From an uncultured Granulicella sp. (GTDB lineage Bacteria; Acidobacteriota; Terriglobia; Terriglobales; Acidobacteriaceae): DNA of 46,059 nucleotides. Shown here piece by piece: positions 26,302 to 35,134 of the stretch; positions within the stretch are counted from its first letter, which is position 1; every line of letters starts with the position of its first letter. Made by a program: the position numbers and the translations under genes. The stretch is taken from NCBI GenBank assembly GCA_937871785.1, contig CALMON010000251.1, positions 27,170 to 73,228 of the forward strand, in the 5' to 3' direction. The notes below the pieces were generated by a model. The model ran no database searches and had not been told where the DNA came from. It was given only the letters and a program-made list of their open reading frames with translations.

Positions 26302-27516
26302 TTGTCTACACCCGCATCAACCTCGTCCGCTACCGACCGTTTCCTGTTTACCAGTGAGTCCGTGACCGAAGGTCACCCCGACAAGATTGCCGACCAGATT
26401 TCCGACGCCATTCTCGACGCCTGCCTGACCGAAGACCCTTACAGCCGCGTCGCGTGCGAAACACTGACCTGCACGGGTCTCGTTGTCGTTGCCGGCGAAA
26501 TCACCACCAAGGCGTATGTGGATTTCCAGACCGTCGTGCGCGAGACGGTGCGCGCGATCGGCTATGACGATGCGCTCAAGGGGTTCGACTGCGATACCTG
26601 CGGCGTCATTTCGACCATCAACCGGCAGTCCCCGGACATTGCGCAGGGAGTGGATACCGGCGGCGCGGGCGACCAGGGCATGATGTTCGGCTTCGCGACG
26701 AACGAAACGCCGGAGCTGATGCCGACTCCCGTTTCGCTCGCGCACAAGCTGGCGCAGAAGCTGAGCGACGTGCGCAAGTCCGGCAAGATGCCCTACTTGC
26801 GCCCGGACGGCAAAAGCCAGGTGACGGTGGAATACGACGCGAACTACAAGCCCGTTCGCGTGGACGCAGTCGTCATTTCCACGCAGCACGCGGAGTTTTC
26901 AGATCGCGACCCCAAGAGCACGCTAAGCAATGAGCAGCTTCACGCGGATATTTTGGAGCACGTCATCCAGGCTGTGATTCCGGCTGACCTGCTGGACGAA
27001 AACACCAAGTACCACATCAATCCGACGGGCCGGTTCGTGATCGGCGGACCGATGGGCGACTCCGGCCTGACTGGCCGCAAGATTATCGTCGACACCTACG
27101 GCGGCATGGGACGGCACGGCGGCGGCGCGTTTTCCGGCAAGGATGCGACCAAAGTCGACCGCTCGGCAGCGTACATGGCGCGCTACATCGCGAAGAACAT
27201 TGTGGCCGCCGGTCTCGCCGACCGCTGCGAAGTGCAGCTTGCCTACGCGATCGGCGTCGCCGACCCGGTGTCGATCCGTATCGACACGTTCGGCACCGGC
27301 AAGACTCCGGAGTCGCGCCTGATTGAGCTTGTTCGCGAGAATTTCAAGCTAACGCCCAAAGGCATTATCGAAAGCCTCAACCTGCGCCGGCCGATTTTCA
27401 AGCAAACGGCGGCGTATGGTCACTTCGGCCGCACCGGAGATGCATTTACCTGGGAAGCCACGGACAAGGCCGAAGCGCTCAAGTCGGGTGCGAAGGCGGA
27501 ACTCGCCGCGAAGTAA
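26302..27516 (+). CDS. metK: S-adenosylmethionine synthase
   Basis: 404 residues. It makes S-adenosylmethionine from ATP and methionine in the cytosol. Family signatures: [20 protein letters not shown] near the N-terminus, the loop [12 protein letters not shown], and the P-loop-like [19 protein letters not shown], followed by [12 protein letters not shown]. The TTG at 26302 is the likely start: GGAGG (26287-26291) precedes it by ten bases, and the open frame above, beginning with GTG at 26173, does not match the family. Length is typical of the bacterial enzyme. It stands alone and ends at a bidirectional terminator. Confidence 0.97.
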   Translation: MSTPASTSSATDRFLFTSESVTEGHPDKIADQISDAILDACLTEDPYSRVACETLTCTGLVVVAGEITTKAYVDFQTVVRETVRAIGYDDALKGFDCDTCGVISTINRQSPDIAQGVDTGGAGDQGMMFGFATNETPELMPTPVSLAHKLAQKLSDVRKSGKMPYLRPDGKSQVTVEYDANYKPVRVDAVVISTQHAEFSDRDPKSTLSNEQLHADILEHVIQAVIPADLLDENTKYHINPTGRFVIGGPMGDSGLTGRKIIVDTYGGMGRHGGGAFSGKDATKVDRSAAYMARYIAKNIVAAGLADRCEVQLAYAIGVADPVSIRIDTFGTGKTPESRLIELVRENFKLTPKGIIESLNLRRPIFKQTAAYGHFGRTGDAFTWEATDKAEALKSGAKAELAAK

Positions 27517-27559
27517 GTCTATCGACTCATCCCTGCTTTCGCGATGGTGCAGGTTTGAA

Positions 27560-27592
27560 CAGCAGATTTCTCCGCTTCGTTACGGCATGACA
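27560..27592. repeat. Diverged interspersed intergenic repeat
   Basis: CAGCAGATTTCTCCGCTTCG then TTACGGCATGACA, a relative of the 8120-8149 repeat (shared GCAG, CGCTTCG and ATGACAA). It lies just before the metK/glgP terminator. Confidence 0.55.
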
Positions 27593-27603
27593 ATCAGAAA
27601 AGA

Positions 27604-27631
27604 AAGGGCCCTCGCTCTAGCGAGGGCCCTT
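27604..27631. terminator. Bidirectional terminator between metK and glucan phosphorylase
   Basis: Perfect 12-bp stem AAGGGCCCTCGC / GCGAGGGCCCTT with a TCTA loop. The plus strand is followed by TCCGTTTG and the minus strand by CTTTTCTG. It serves both convergent genes. Confidence 0.92.
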
Positions 27632-27657
27632 TCCGTTTGTGCTCCCGTAAGCTCCAG

Positions 27658-29478
27658 CTATACCAGAACAGCGTCCGCCGACTCGATTTCCGGAGTTTGC
27701 GGCTGGTTGGTGACCGCTTCCGAGGCCGCCAGCGGGAAGTACGCGTTCGCCACATATTGGCCGAGCTGCCGGTGCGTGTTGAAGTACGTGCCGTTGATCG
27801 CGATGCAGTGCTGCTGCATCCGCGCCCAGGCTTTCTTGTCGGCAAACTTCGGAATCACATCCTGCTCCAGCTTGTCGTACAGGTAACCGGCTTCAATGTC
27901 CTCATTGTCGTCATCGTTGATGGCCCACCCGGTAATGCCTTCAGCGCAGCCTTCAATCCACCAGCCATCAAGCACGGAAAGCGAGGGCACACCGTTGAGT
28001 GCGGCCTTCATGCCGCTAGTTCCCGAAGCTTCGTAGGGACGCTGCGGGGTGTTGAGCCACACGTCGACTCCACCGGTAAGCTGCTCGCCGAGTTCCCAAT
28101 CGTAGTTTTCGAGGTAGATCATCTTGAGCTTGGCGCTTGAAAATTTCTTGGCCGCGTCGAACACCTCGCGGATCAAGCCCTTGCCTCCCGTATCGGCGGG
28201 GTGAGCCTTGCCGCCGTAGAGGATCTGCAAGCCGCCGAGCTTTTCGGCGATCGCTTCGAGGCGCGCGGGGTCCTTGAACAGCAGGTGCGCACGCTTGTAG
28301 GTGGCGACGCGGCGCGCAAAGCCGATCGTCATCACGTTCGGGTCGAGATCGATGCCGGTGCGCAGCTTGACGGTGGCGAACAAGCGGACCTGGCCCTGCG
28401 CATGGGTGTCGGCGATACGCTGCGGCTCAATGCCGTACACCGAGCGGAAATACTGATTGTCGTGCCGCCATTCGGGGATTTCCTTGTCGAGCAGCGCCTG
28501 GAACGGCTTCGATATCCAGGTAGCCGCGTGCACGCCGTTGGTGATGGAGTGGACGTGGTACTCCGGGAACATCTGCTGCGTGACCTTGCCGTGCTGCATG
28601 GCCACCCCATTGACGTAGCGCGAAAAGCGCAATGCAAGGTAAGTCATGTTGAACAGGTCGTTGTGCAGGCAACCGCTGCGGCTGATCAGGTCGGCGCGCT
28701 GCTGGCCGAGCACCTGGTACATCTGGTCGATGCCGAAACGATCGTGACCGGCAGGAACCGGCGTGTGCGTGGTGAACACGCAGAGCTGTTGCACGGCCTT
28801 GAAGTCATCTTCGGACGCGGCGGAAAGCGGCTTGTCGGTTCCCGAAGCAGCCAGCCGCTCTTCCAGAAGGCCGAGCGACAGCAGCGCGGCGTGGCCCTCG
28901 TTCATGTGGCACACTTCGGGCTTCATGCCGAGCTCGTGCAGAAGCTGTATGCCGCCGAGACCAAGGATCGTTTCCTGGCAGAGCCGGTAGTAATTGTCGC
29001 CGCCATAAAGCTTGTCGGTCAGGTGGCGGTCCCACTCTTCGTTACCATCCACATCGGTGTCGAGCAGGTACACGGGAACCACGTGCCCGGTACAGCCGAT
29101 CACATCGAAACGCCAGGCACGGATAAGGATATTGCGGCCCTGCATGGTGAGCGCGACGACCTGGTCGGCGGAGGGCAGCACGGCTTCCGGATGCCAGACG
29201 ACGTCCGTTTCGGTCTGCTGGCCGTCGAAGTCGAGGTGCTGCTGGAAGTAGCCGCGGCGATGCACCAGAGACACCGCCACCATGGGCGCGCCCATGTCCG
29301 CGGCCGAGCGAAGGGTGTCGCCGGCCAACATGCCGAGGCCGCCCGAGTAGGTCGGCAGAGCCTTGGCGAGAGCGATTTCCATCGAAAAATACGCGACTTT
29401 CCGCAGCTTCAAGTCGATGAGCGGAGCCGCGGGGTGGGTGGACGGGGAAGACGGGCCTGAGGTCTGGGAAGGGGTCAT
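27658..29478 (-). CDS. glgP: Alpha-glucan phosphorylase (short glycogen-phosphorylase type)
   Basis: 606-residue GT35 enzyme that releases glucose-1-phosphate from glycogen or maltodextrin, using pyridoxal phosphate. Family hallmarks are VAYFSMEIALAKALPTYSGGLG at the N-terminus, CHMNEGHAALLSL, FTTHTPVPAGHDRF, SITNGVHAATW, FARRVATYKRAHLL and the PLP site EASGTSGMKAALNGVPSLS with the lysine near residue 491. It is shorter than the roughly 800-residue E. coli enzyme and matches the TIGR02094-type class. The ATG at 29478 has AAGGA seven bases upstream. The open frame above it is non-homologous. No other glycogen gene lies in the window, so its partner pathway genes are elsewhere. Confidence 0.95.
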   Translation of the reverse strand: MTPSQTSGPSSPSTHPAAPLIDLKLRKVAYFSMEIALAKALPTYSGGLGMLAGDTLRSAADMGAPMVAVSLVHRRGYFQQHLDFDGQQTETDVVWHPEAVLPSADQVVALTMQGRNILIRAWRFDVIGCTGHVVPVYLLDTDVDGNEEWDRHLTDKLYGGDNYYRLCQETILGLGGIQLLHELGMKPEVCHMNEGHAALLSLGLLEERLAASGTDKPLSAASEDDFKAVQQLCVFTTHTPVPAGHDRFGIDQMYQVLGQQRADLISRSGCLHNDLFNMTYLALRFSRYVNGVAMQHGKVTQQMFPEYHVHSITNGVHAATWISKPFQALLDKEIPEWRHDNQYFRSVYGIEPQRIADTHAQGQVRLFATVKLRTGIDLDPNVMTIGFARRVATYKRAHLLFKDPARLEAIAEKLGGLQILYGGKAHPADTGGKGLIREVFDAAKKFSSAKLKMIYLENYDWELGEQLTGGVDVWLNTPQRPYEASGTSGMKAALNGVPSLSVLDGWWIEGCAEGITGWAINDDDNEDIEAGYLYDKLEQDVIPKFADKKAWARMQQHCIAINGTYFNTHRQLGQYVANAYFPLAASEAVTNQPQTPEIESADAVLV

Positions 29479-29709
29479 GCGGTGTCCTTGTGCGTCCGGC
29501 CGCGAGCGGCTGACGGGTCCTTTTGGAGTCATCCTCGAAGGAGCTTGCCAGCCTGCGGGTGCGGGCACGGTAGCTCGAATACAACATCTGGACTGATCGG
29601 CATCCTGAGTATCAGTTTATCAAGGAACTCCGGCACGGGCTGCGCTCCGCTGCGCCCTTTCCTACGACCAACGGGGAGCGGTCGCGGAACGGGCGTGGGA
29701 TAGGCTTCC
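29479..29709. other. Intergenic region, nothing clear
   Basis: 231 bases upstream of the glucan phosphorylase. AT-poor, with no convincing promoter or hairpin recognised. Confidence 0.4.
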
Positions 29710-30054
29710 CTAGGAAGCGGGAGGCAAACCCATTTTGGTAGCAAAGGCCAGCATGACGGCGAGCACAAAGGCGAGAAGCGACAAGGCAGCCCACGGCTTC
29801 AAGCGCTTCGTAATAGCCTGGAGCAGGATAATCAAAACCAGCAGGATGCCTGCGTACAAGAAGCCGTTGACGATCAGGATGTGGGTGCCGAGAGGGTATC
29901 TGATGGTGTGGATAGGCACGGTCGGATGCATGTTGCCCTGGGCGATCTGCTTCGATTCCAGACTGAGATTGATGATGTCCGACAAGCCACCGACGTACAT
30001 AAGCCCAAGGAAGGCAACGAACTGAAGAACGGTGAGAACGATGCGCTTGACCAT
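29710..30054 (-). CDS. Small four-span membrane protein of unknown function
   Basis: 114 residues. Hydrophobic segments near 4-22 (VLTVLQFVAFLGLMYVGGL), 55-80 (THILIVNGFLYAGILLVLIILL) and 88-108 (AALSLLAFVLAVMLAFATK) with a polar loop between the first two. It may be an inner-membrane protein, but no family is recognised. The ATG at 30054 is preferred over the longer open frame to 30231, whose extra residues are low-complexity and overlap the adjacent gene. GGAG occurs about 13 bases upstream, a long spacing. Confidence 0.62.
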   Translation of the reverse strand: MVKRIVLTVLQFVAFLGLMYVGGLSDIINLSLESKQIAQGNMHPTVPIHTIRYPLGTHILIVNGFLYAGILLVLIILLQAITKRLKPWAALSLLAFVLAVMLAFATKMGLPPAS

Positions 30055-30127
30055 GGCTGAAGGGTGCTCCGTTGAGATTGGGTTAGTGTAGCAGCGGCGT
30101 GGTCCGGGTGCCCGCGCGGCCGTCGCG

Positions 30128-31840
30128 CTACTGGGCGGCTTCAAACGCAGCGAGGCGACGCTCGAGTTCAAATTGCTGTGTGGCGCGCTCGGAGGCAGCG
30201 AGAAATTTTGCGCACGCGGCAGAAGGCACACCGGTCGCGGTGATCGAGGCTGCGCAGGAGGACGTACGCTGCGTGAATGTTTCAGGGCCAGTCTTCGGAA
30301 AGAGCCATAAGCTGGGCCCGGTCAGAAAAGCGTGCTCCAGCGACGTACGCGCGGATTGTTTGAGATCGGCATAGGTGAGGCCCTGCTCAAGCGCGCCCTT
30401 GACGTATTCGTGGGTAAGGTCGATGCGCGACACGCCCTCATCGTCGGTTGAAAGCGCCCAGGGCACATGCGCGGCGCGGTAGGCGGCGAGCGGGTGATCG
30501 GTGCGGGTCTGGCCGAGAATCACGTCGTTCGATGTGAGGTTGATTTCGACCATGGTGTGCTGGCGCGCCATTTGCTGCAGAAGCGCGGGAGCGTCGGTTT
30601 CGTACAGCACGTCCATGCCGTGGCCGATGCGCTCGGCATGGCCGAGGTCAAGGGCCTCGCGGATGTGGAACGTCAGGTCCTTGGGTGGCACCATGCCGAA
30701 GGCGAGTTCGCCGGCGTGCAGCGAAATGCGGACTTTGGGGTAGACCGAGTGCAGGTAGTCGAGCATCAGCATTTCCGTGTGGTACTCGGCGATGGCGTCG
30801 CGACGGTCTTCAGCTCGGACGAAGTTGATGCCGACGACCTGCTCGGGACGGGCGGAGGCGAGTTCGAAGCCGAGCAGGGTTTGAGCGAAGACCTGGGCGG
30901 GTGGGAAGCCGCGGAGGACCTGGTAGAGCCAGTGGATCTTGACTGCGCAGGGTGGATATAGCTTGTTCGCGCCCGCAGGAACAAGGCACAACAGGCAATT
31001 CAGCCGGCCGGAGATCGGACCGTTCAATGCCGAGGTGCCGCACGTGGGTAAACCCTCCACCGCTTCCCTTTGCTCCTGCGCTTCCAGGAACTCTTTGCTG
31101 TCGGTGGCTATATCTTCTTGTAAGCCGTTCGCCAGCAGTTGATCGCGATACGTAGCCAGCACCTGCAGGTGGTTGGCATCATTGACGTCAACCGGCCACG
31201 GCGCTTTTGCAATCGCGCTGAACACATGATTGAAGCTGGGCGTGTTCATAATCTCAAGGTACTGCTCATTCTGTGCGGCGGCACGAGTGGCGACTTCATC
31301 CAGCCAGGCGCCGGTAAAGTTCTTGAGACCCCCAAAGCGGTCGAAGGTGTTGAAGAACTGGTCGTGACCGGTGATGCCGTCAGACGGCACAAAGCCACGC
31401 ATGGAAAAGCTGTCGATCATGTCGTCGTAGAGCCGCTGATTCTTGAGGGCTTCCGCAACCAGAATGCCGCCACTGCCGCAAGGGGCGGAAGGGTCGGTGA
31501 GCGGTGCGAAAAAACGCACGGTGCCGGCCGCCATGGGCGTTGGAGGCAGGCCGGGCGCCGGCGCAGGGTCGACCGGGCCAAGGCAGAGGCCCTGCTGCGC
31601 GGCCTCGGCGATAAAGGTTTCCGCATACACGGCGCCGGACAGGTGCATGTGGAGGTCGGCGCCTTTCGGAAACGGCTTGAGGAAGGCGTAAAGTTCAGGC
31701 GCGCCGGCTTTGCGGGCGGCCTCAAAGACGAGTGTGGCGCGGACTTCCGAGGGCGTGGGCGCAGCGTGGGGCGCGGGCACCTGCGCAGCGGCAACGGTGG
31801 TGCTCAGAAGCAGGAGGGCGGCAGAGGCGAGACGGTTCAT
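30128..31840 (-). CDS. Secreted adenosine deaminase family protein
   Basis: 570 residues with a signal peptide (MNRLASAALLLLSTTVAAAQ). It belongs to the adenosine/AMP deaminase amidohydrolase superfamily, in the ADGF-like branch: HMHLSGA (His64, His66) binds zinc, SLHAGELAF carries the third metal His and catalytic Glu, AERIGHGMDV follows, and STDDEGVSR holds the metal Asp. Adenosine is the expected substrate class but is unproved. Length is about 200 residues above cytosolic bacterial enzymes, with the extra residues before the metal site and in a central insertion (about 215-290) that includes a cysteine-containing segment. ATG 31840 opens the signal peptide. Longer open sequence upstream is out of homology. 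Confidence 0.9.
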   Translation of the reverse strand: MNRLASAALLLLSTTVAAAQVPAPHAAPTPSEVRATLVFEAARKAGAPELYAFLKPFPKGADLHMHLSGAVYAETFIAEAAQQGLCLGPVDPAPAPGLPPTPMAAGTVRFFAPLTDPSAPCGSGGILVAEALKNQRLYDDMIDSFSMRGFVPSDGITGHDQFFNTFDRFGGLKNFTGAWLDEVATRAAAQNEQYLEIMNTPSFNHVFSAIAKAPWPVDVNDANHLQVLATYRDQLLANGLQEDIATDSKEFLEAQEQREAVEGLPTCGTSALNGPISGRLNCLLCLVPAGANKLYPPCAVKIHWLYQVLRGFPPAQVFAQTLLGFELASARPEQVVGINFVRAEDRRDAIAEYHTEMLMLDYLHSVYPKVRISLHAGELAFGMVPPKDLTFHIREALDLGHAERIGHGMDVLYETDAPALLQQMARQHTMVEINLTSNDVILGQTRTDHPLAAYRAAHVPWALSTDDEGVSRIDLTHEYVKGALEQGLTYADLKQSARTSLEHAFLTGPSLWLFPKTGPETFTQRTSSCAASITATGVPSAACAKFLAASERATQQFELERRLAAFEAAQ

Positions 31841-32099
31841 GGGGTGTGCCTTACGAGTCCGTGGTTTCTCCCAAGAATAAACCGTGCTGCCACGGGTAGC
31901 GGTGAAAGAGTGAAGGCAGGTGCGCTTTGCGGTTCGGCTCCGGGTTGCTATACTAAGTCTCGTTGCACCGAAGGCTGCGGTTTCGCCGCAGGCAGGTCCC
32001 CTCCCCACTTCAGGCAGGCGATTCGAAAAGGTACAGCGGGTCTCGCAAGAGACAGGCGCACGGGTGTTCTTGGCGACCCTGTGTGCGTGCATCAGCCAA
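31841..32099 (+). other. Structured leader region upstream of tRNA-Phe
   Basis: Two small hairpins lie between the promoter at 31927-31954 and the tRNA: CTGCGG-TTTCG-CCGCAG (31975-31991) and GTCTC-GCAA-GAGAC (32040-32053). No protein-coding gene is supported here. Confidence 0.45.
31927..31954 (+). promoter_or_regulatory. Promoter for tRNA-Phe transcript
   Basis: TTGCGG (31927-31932), 16-base spacer, TATACT (31949-31954) preceded by the extended element TGC. The start would lie near 31961, giving a leader of about 140 bases before the tRNA. Confidence 0.55.
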
Positions 32100-32174
32100 G
32101 GCCAGATAGCTCAGTGGTAGAGCGCGGCCCTGAAAAGGCCGGCGTCGGCGGTTCGATCCCGTCTCTGGCCACCA
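32100..32174 (+). tRNA. tRNA-Phe(GAA)
   Basis: 75 bases with the acceptor pair GGCCAGA/TCTGGCC, D-arm GCTCAGTGGTAGAGC, anticodon stem CGGCC/GGCCG with loop CTGAAAA (anticodon GAA), T-loop TTCGATC and an encoded CCA at 32172-32174. All arms close by hand. It is followed five bases later by an integrase remnant. Confidence 0.96.
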
Positions 32175-32178
32175 TCAT

Positions 32179-32510
32179 TTGAACAACTTAGCCAAAACGG
32201 GTGACTACAAAGCGATGGTCGTTACTCCGGAACAGGAGCACGGCATCGTCGTTCAACTGCCGATGATGGAACAGCTCCGGGAGCTGTTGAGTGCGTGTAC
32301 CGGCTTGCGCTTGGGGGAAGCATTGGGTCTGAAGTGACGTGATTTGGGTGCCAGGTGCATCCAACCGCAACACGAAAACCTCTCCCTTTGGCAACGCTGC
32401 TATGCCGCGACTTGCGAGCAGCGCACCTTGCACCCCTTTGGGGCCGTGTGATTTCAAGCGAGAGGCACCCCGACTCATACGGCATTCGTCCCCACACTTT
32501 GCCCTAAGAG
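32179..32510 (+). pseudogene. Tyrosine-recombinase (integrase) remnant
   Basis: Starting five bases after the tRNA, one frame reads AMVVTPEQ, QLPMMEQLRELLSACTGLRL and GEALGLK, then TGA at 32335-32337. S-A-C-T-G-L-R-x-x-E-A-L-G-L-K matches the box-I region of phage-type integrases, where the Arg is catalytic and the next residue is usually Trp. Reading TGA as a mutated TGG, the frame continues RDLGARCIQ, as expected after box I. Further on, KPLPLATLL in another frame may be a later fragment. The N-terminal DNA-binding domain, box II and the catalytic Tyr are missing. About 52 residues remain before the stop. The end coordinate is approximate. Confidence 0.72.
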
Positions 32511-32590
32511 AATGAGAGGCAGTACTTAGATGAAGGCACTTTTTCGATTAGAGTGGGTGCAAGGAACTCAATCACGAGCCGAATCAATCC

Positions 32591-33523
32591 ATGCACGACG
32601 CATCCTGCCAAGCACCTAAGATCGCGCTACAAAGCCACGAGGCTGGTCTTGTACGGCCCGGGCGTAAAGTGTTGTGCAGTACGGCGGCGCGATGGCAATC
32701 TGTCCTCCTGCAAACTTTCAAGCAGCCCGGACGTGTCGACAGATTTGAGACAGCCGTGTCACCCGACTATCTCCTGGTCTTGTCCCTGCAAGGCGAGTAT
32801 GACATCGAGAGCTTGTCCGGTGGATCCTGGAAGAAAGCGACGTATCGTCCCGGCGTTGGCGGGCTGACTTCTCCACTTACTCAAAATTTTCTGCGGTGGC
32901 AGTCGCCTCTACCAAGCACAATAGTGCTACGCCTTTACATACCAGATGAGTATTTCCGGGAAGCCGGGGAAGAGTACCGACGCGCTGGCTCCCGAACACC
33001 TTTGCGGTTACCGGATGCGCTTAGGTTTCAAGATCCTACGGTGGCTTGCGTAGCGCGATCCATGGCGGAACAGGTCGGTCTGGGAGCGCCGAATCTGTAC
33101 GCGGAAGCGGGAGCGCGATTCCTTGCCGCGCATCTCCTGCTGACGCTGAACCGCTCTGCCGGCGAGAGCGACCAGAGGAGCGCTGGGGACGAGCTGACCG
33201 ACCAGCGTTTCCGCCGAGTTCTGGAGTACATGCGACACCACTTCGCCGAAGACATCAGCCTGCAGATGTTAGCTCGCGAAGCGGGAATAAGTCTGTTTCA
33301 CTTTACGCGGCTGTTCAAAGCCAAGCTGGGCACCACTCCTCACAGGCATGTCGTGCAGTTACGCATGCAGCATGCACAGACCCTGCTTCGGGACACGGAC
33401 CTTTCGGTGGCCGAAGTCGCTCTGCAGTCGGGCTATGCTCACCTCGGCCACTTCGCTGCCGCGTTCAGGCGGGAAGCTGGGACGCTTCCCAGGCAATTCC
33501 GGCAAAGATCGAGATCGCGTTGA
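32591..33523 (+). CDS. AraC-family transcriptional regulator
   Basis: 310 residues. The C-terminal 100 residues carry the two helix-turn-helix motifs: FAEDISLQMLAREAGISLFHFTRLFKAK and LRDTDLSVAEVALQSGYAHLGHFAAAFRR, with PHRHVVQLRMQHAQ between them. The N-terminal 190 residues do not match the classic AraC arabinose domain and presumably sense a ligand of unknown identity. The ATG at 32591 is used. A ribosome-binding site is not obvious. It reads in the same direction as the oxidative operon starting 156 bases after its end, so it is the likely activator of that operon, perhaps also of itself. Confidence 0.92.
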   Translation: MHDASCQAPKIALQSHEAGLVRPGRKVLCSTAARWQSVLLQTFKQPGRVDRFETAVSPDYLLVLSLQGEYDIESLSGGSWKKATYRPGVGGLTSPLTQNFLRWQSPLPSTIVLRLYIPDEYFREAGEEYRRAGSRTPLRLPDALRFQDPTVACVARSMAEQVGLGAPNLYAEAGARFLAAHLLLTLNRSAGESDQRSAGDELTDQRFRRVLEYMRHHFAEDISLQMLAREAGISLFHFTRLFKAKLGTTPHRHVVQLRMQHAQTLLRDTDLSVAEVALQSGYAHLGHFAAAFRREAGTLPRQFRQRSRSR

Positions 33524-33679
33524 CGCAAGCGACCTTAGCAATTCCCGGATGAAAGAAAGCAATTTAGGGATCGAGAACAGCGGTCGCAGCGCATCTTTAT
33601 TCGAATTACAGCTTGGACATTCTGCGCCTGTCGGTAGCGCAATTTATGCTCGGCTGCATGGAATCTCGAGGGGGTATGT

Positions 33680-34741
33680 GTGGCTAAAGCAGACGAGACG
33701 TTTGGTCGGGGAGAAAGCGATACGGTCCTGAGCGCGGAAGCAGGCATTCCTTTCTGGATGCAGCGTCCTGTTCGCATTTCCCGGCGTGGTCAGTTCTGGG
33801 TGCCAGGCGAACGCGTCAAGGTCGGCGAGCACACATATCAGCATGGTCCTATGTTCGTCGCCTGGGAGGCACCCGAGAAGGTGACCAGGCCCTATCCGCT
33901 GGTGCTCGTGCACGGCGGAGCGATGCAGGGGACCGAGTGGCTCGATACACCGGATGGACGGCCTGGATGGGCGCAACGGTTTGTGGAGGCCGGTTACGCG
34001 GTGTTCGTCATCGACCGGCCCACTCAAGGGCGCTCGCCCTTTTCTCCGGAAATCATGGGCAAGATCGGGCCCGCCTTCGCCTACGAAGAAGGCGAAGAGG
34101 TTTTCTTCCCCGCCAAAACACTCGCGAATCACCAGCAGTGGCTTTTCAAAGCAGACGACAGCGAAGCGTTCGACAGCTTCGTCGCAGCGTTCGGTCCGTT
34201 GCCCGAAGATATCGCCACCTGGCAGACGCTCGACCAGGCGCGGCTCGCCACCCTGCTGGACAAGATCGGTCCGGCCGTTCTGGTGACGCATTCCGCGTCC
34301 GGGTCTGACGGTTGGCTGGCCGCGGACAGTCGTCCGAAGCACGTTGTAGCGATCGTGACGGTGGAGCCGATGGGACCGCCTTTTGGAAAAACTCCGAACA
34401 TAGGCACACTGAGCTGGGGCCTGACGGCCGTGCCCGTCACCTACGACCCGCCGCGAGCGACGCCGGAGGAAGTGCGTGCCGCCGATCCCGTAACGCTGCG
34501 CATTCCGGCACTGGCAGGTATGCCGGTGGCGGTGGTCAGTGGTGAAGTGTCACCACAATCGAAGTACGCGCCGGAGATGATCGAGTTCCTCAAGCACGCG
34601 GGAGCCGCTGTCGATGCGCTGCATCTCCCCGACCTCGGGATACGCGGGAACGGTCATGGGCTGATCTACGAAAAGAACTCCGACGAAACGATTCAACCCG
34701 TGCTGCGGTGGCTCGAAAAGGTTGCTGCTACACGTAGCTGA
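33680..34741 (+). CDS. Alpha/beta hydrolase
   Basis: 353 residues. LVLVHGGAMQGTEW supplies the oxyanion-hole HG pair, nucleophile Ser205 sits in THSASGSDG (replacing the usual G-x-S-x-G), and His326 lies in IRGNGHGLIYEK near the C-terminus. A long region of about 90 residues between the first strands and the nucleophile probably forms a lid. Large acidobacterial hydrolases of this type act on esters, but the substrate here is unknown. GTG at 33680 is chosen for GAGGGGG six bases upstream. It is the first gene of the operon and is followed at 51 bases by the EthD gene. Confidence 0.85.
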   Translation: MAKADETFGRGESDTVLSAEAGIPFWMQRPVRISRRGQFWVPGERVKVGEHTYQHGPMFVAWEAPEKVTRPYPLVLVHGGAMQGTEWLDTPDGRPGWAQRFVEAGYAVFVIDRPTQGRSPFSPEIMGKIGPAFAYEEGEEVFFPAKTLANHQQWLFKADDSEAFDSFVAAFGPLPEDIATWQTLDQARLATLLDKIGPAVLVTHSASGSDGWLAADSRPKHVVAIVTVEPMGPPFGKTPNIGTLSWGLTAVPVTYDPPRATPEEVRAADPVTLRIPALAGMPVAVVSGEVSPQSKYAPEMIEFLKHAGAAVDALHLPDLGIRGNGHGLIYEKNSDETIQPVLRWLEKVAATRS

Positions 34742-34792
34742 GACATGGGCACCTTTGGCCATGCTAACTGATTTCTGAAGGAGCAAACGCGT

Positions 34793-35092
34793 ATGACGAC
34801 TGTACTCGTAACGTACCCCGGCACCGCATCGACCCGCTTTGACCGCAAGTACTACGTCGAGCAACATCTGCCACTGGTAAATAAAGTCTGGGGACCACAC
34901 GGGCTTGAGAACATTGCCGCCTTCTTTCCCGGCAGCGACGGCAGTGGCACGATCGCCGTATGCCTCTGCGAGTTTCGCGACGAGCTTGCACTGAGCACCT
35001 CGTTGCAGGACCCCGAGACCAAAGCCGTCATGAACGACGTGCAGCATTTTACCGACGCGAAACCGGTCCAACTTAAAGCAAGCGCGCTGTAA
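34793..35092 (+). CDS. EthD-family protein
   Basis: 99 residues of the dimeric ferredoxin-like EthD fold. Opening TTVLVTYPG and the family motif FDRKYYVEQHLPLVNKVWGPHGLENIA match the family. EthD proteins often sit beside oxidative catabolic genes and bind small hydrophobic molecules, but few have proven activities. AAGGAG lies about 11 bases upstream of the ATG. It lies between the hydrolase and the CMD-like gene, at 51 and 42 bases, consistent with one transcript. Confidence 0.85.
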   Translation: MTTVLVTYPGTASTRFDRKYYVEQHLPLVNKVWGPHGLENIAAFFPGSDGSGTIAVCLCEFRDELALSTSLQDPETKAVMNDVQHFTDAKPVQLKASAL

Positions 35093-35134
35093 GGCTGCCG
35101 CCATGCGCAACCGTTGTACCCACCAGGAGATTCG

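Noticed and set aside
28201-29460. Plus-strand open frame of 419 codons opposite the glucan phosphorylase
   Set aside because: Opposite-strand shadow of a highly conserved enzyme. No start signal or homology.
32188-32478. Minus-strand open frame of 96 codons opposite the integrase remnant
   Set aside because: It has no ribosome-binding site or known motif, and the plus strand carries clear integrase homology in the same place.
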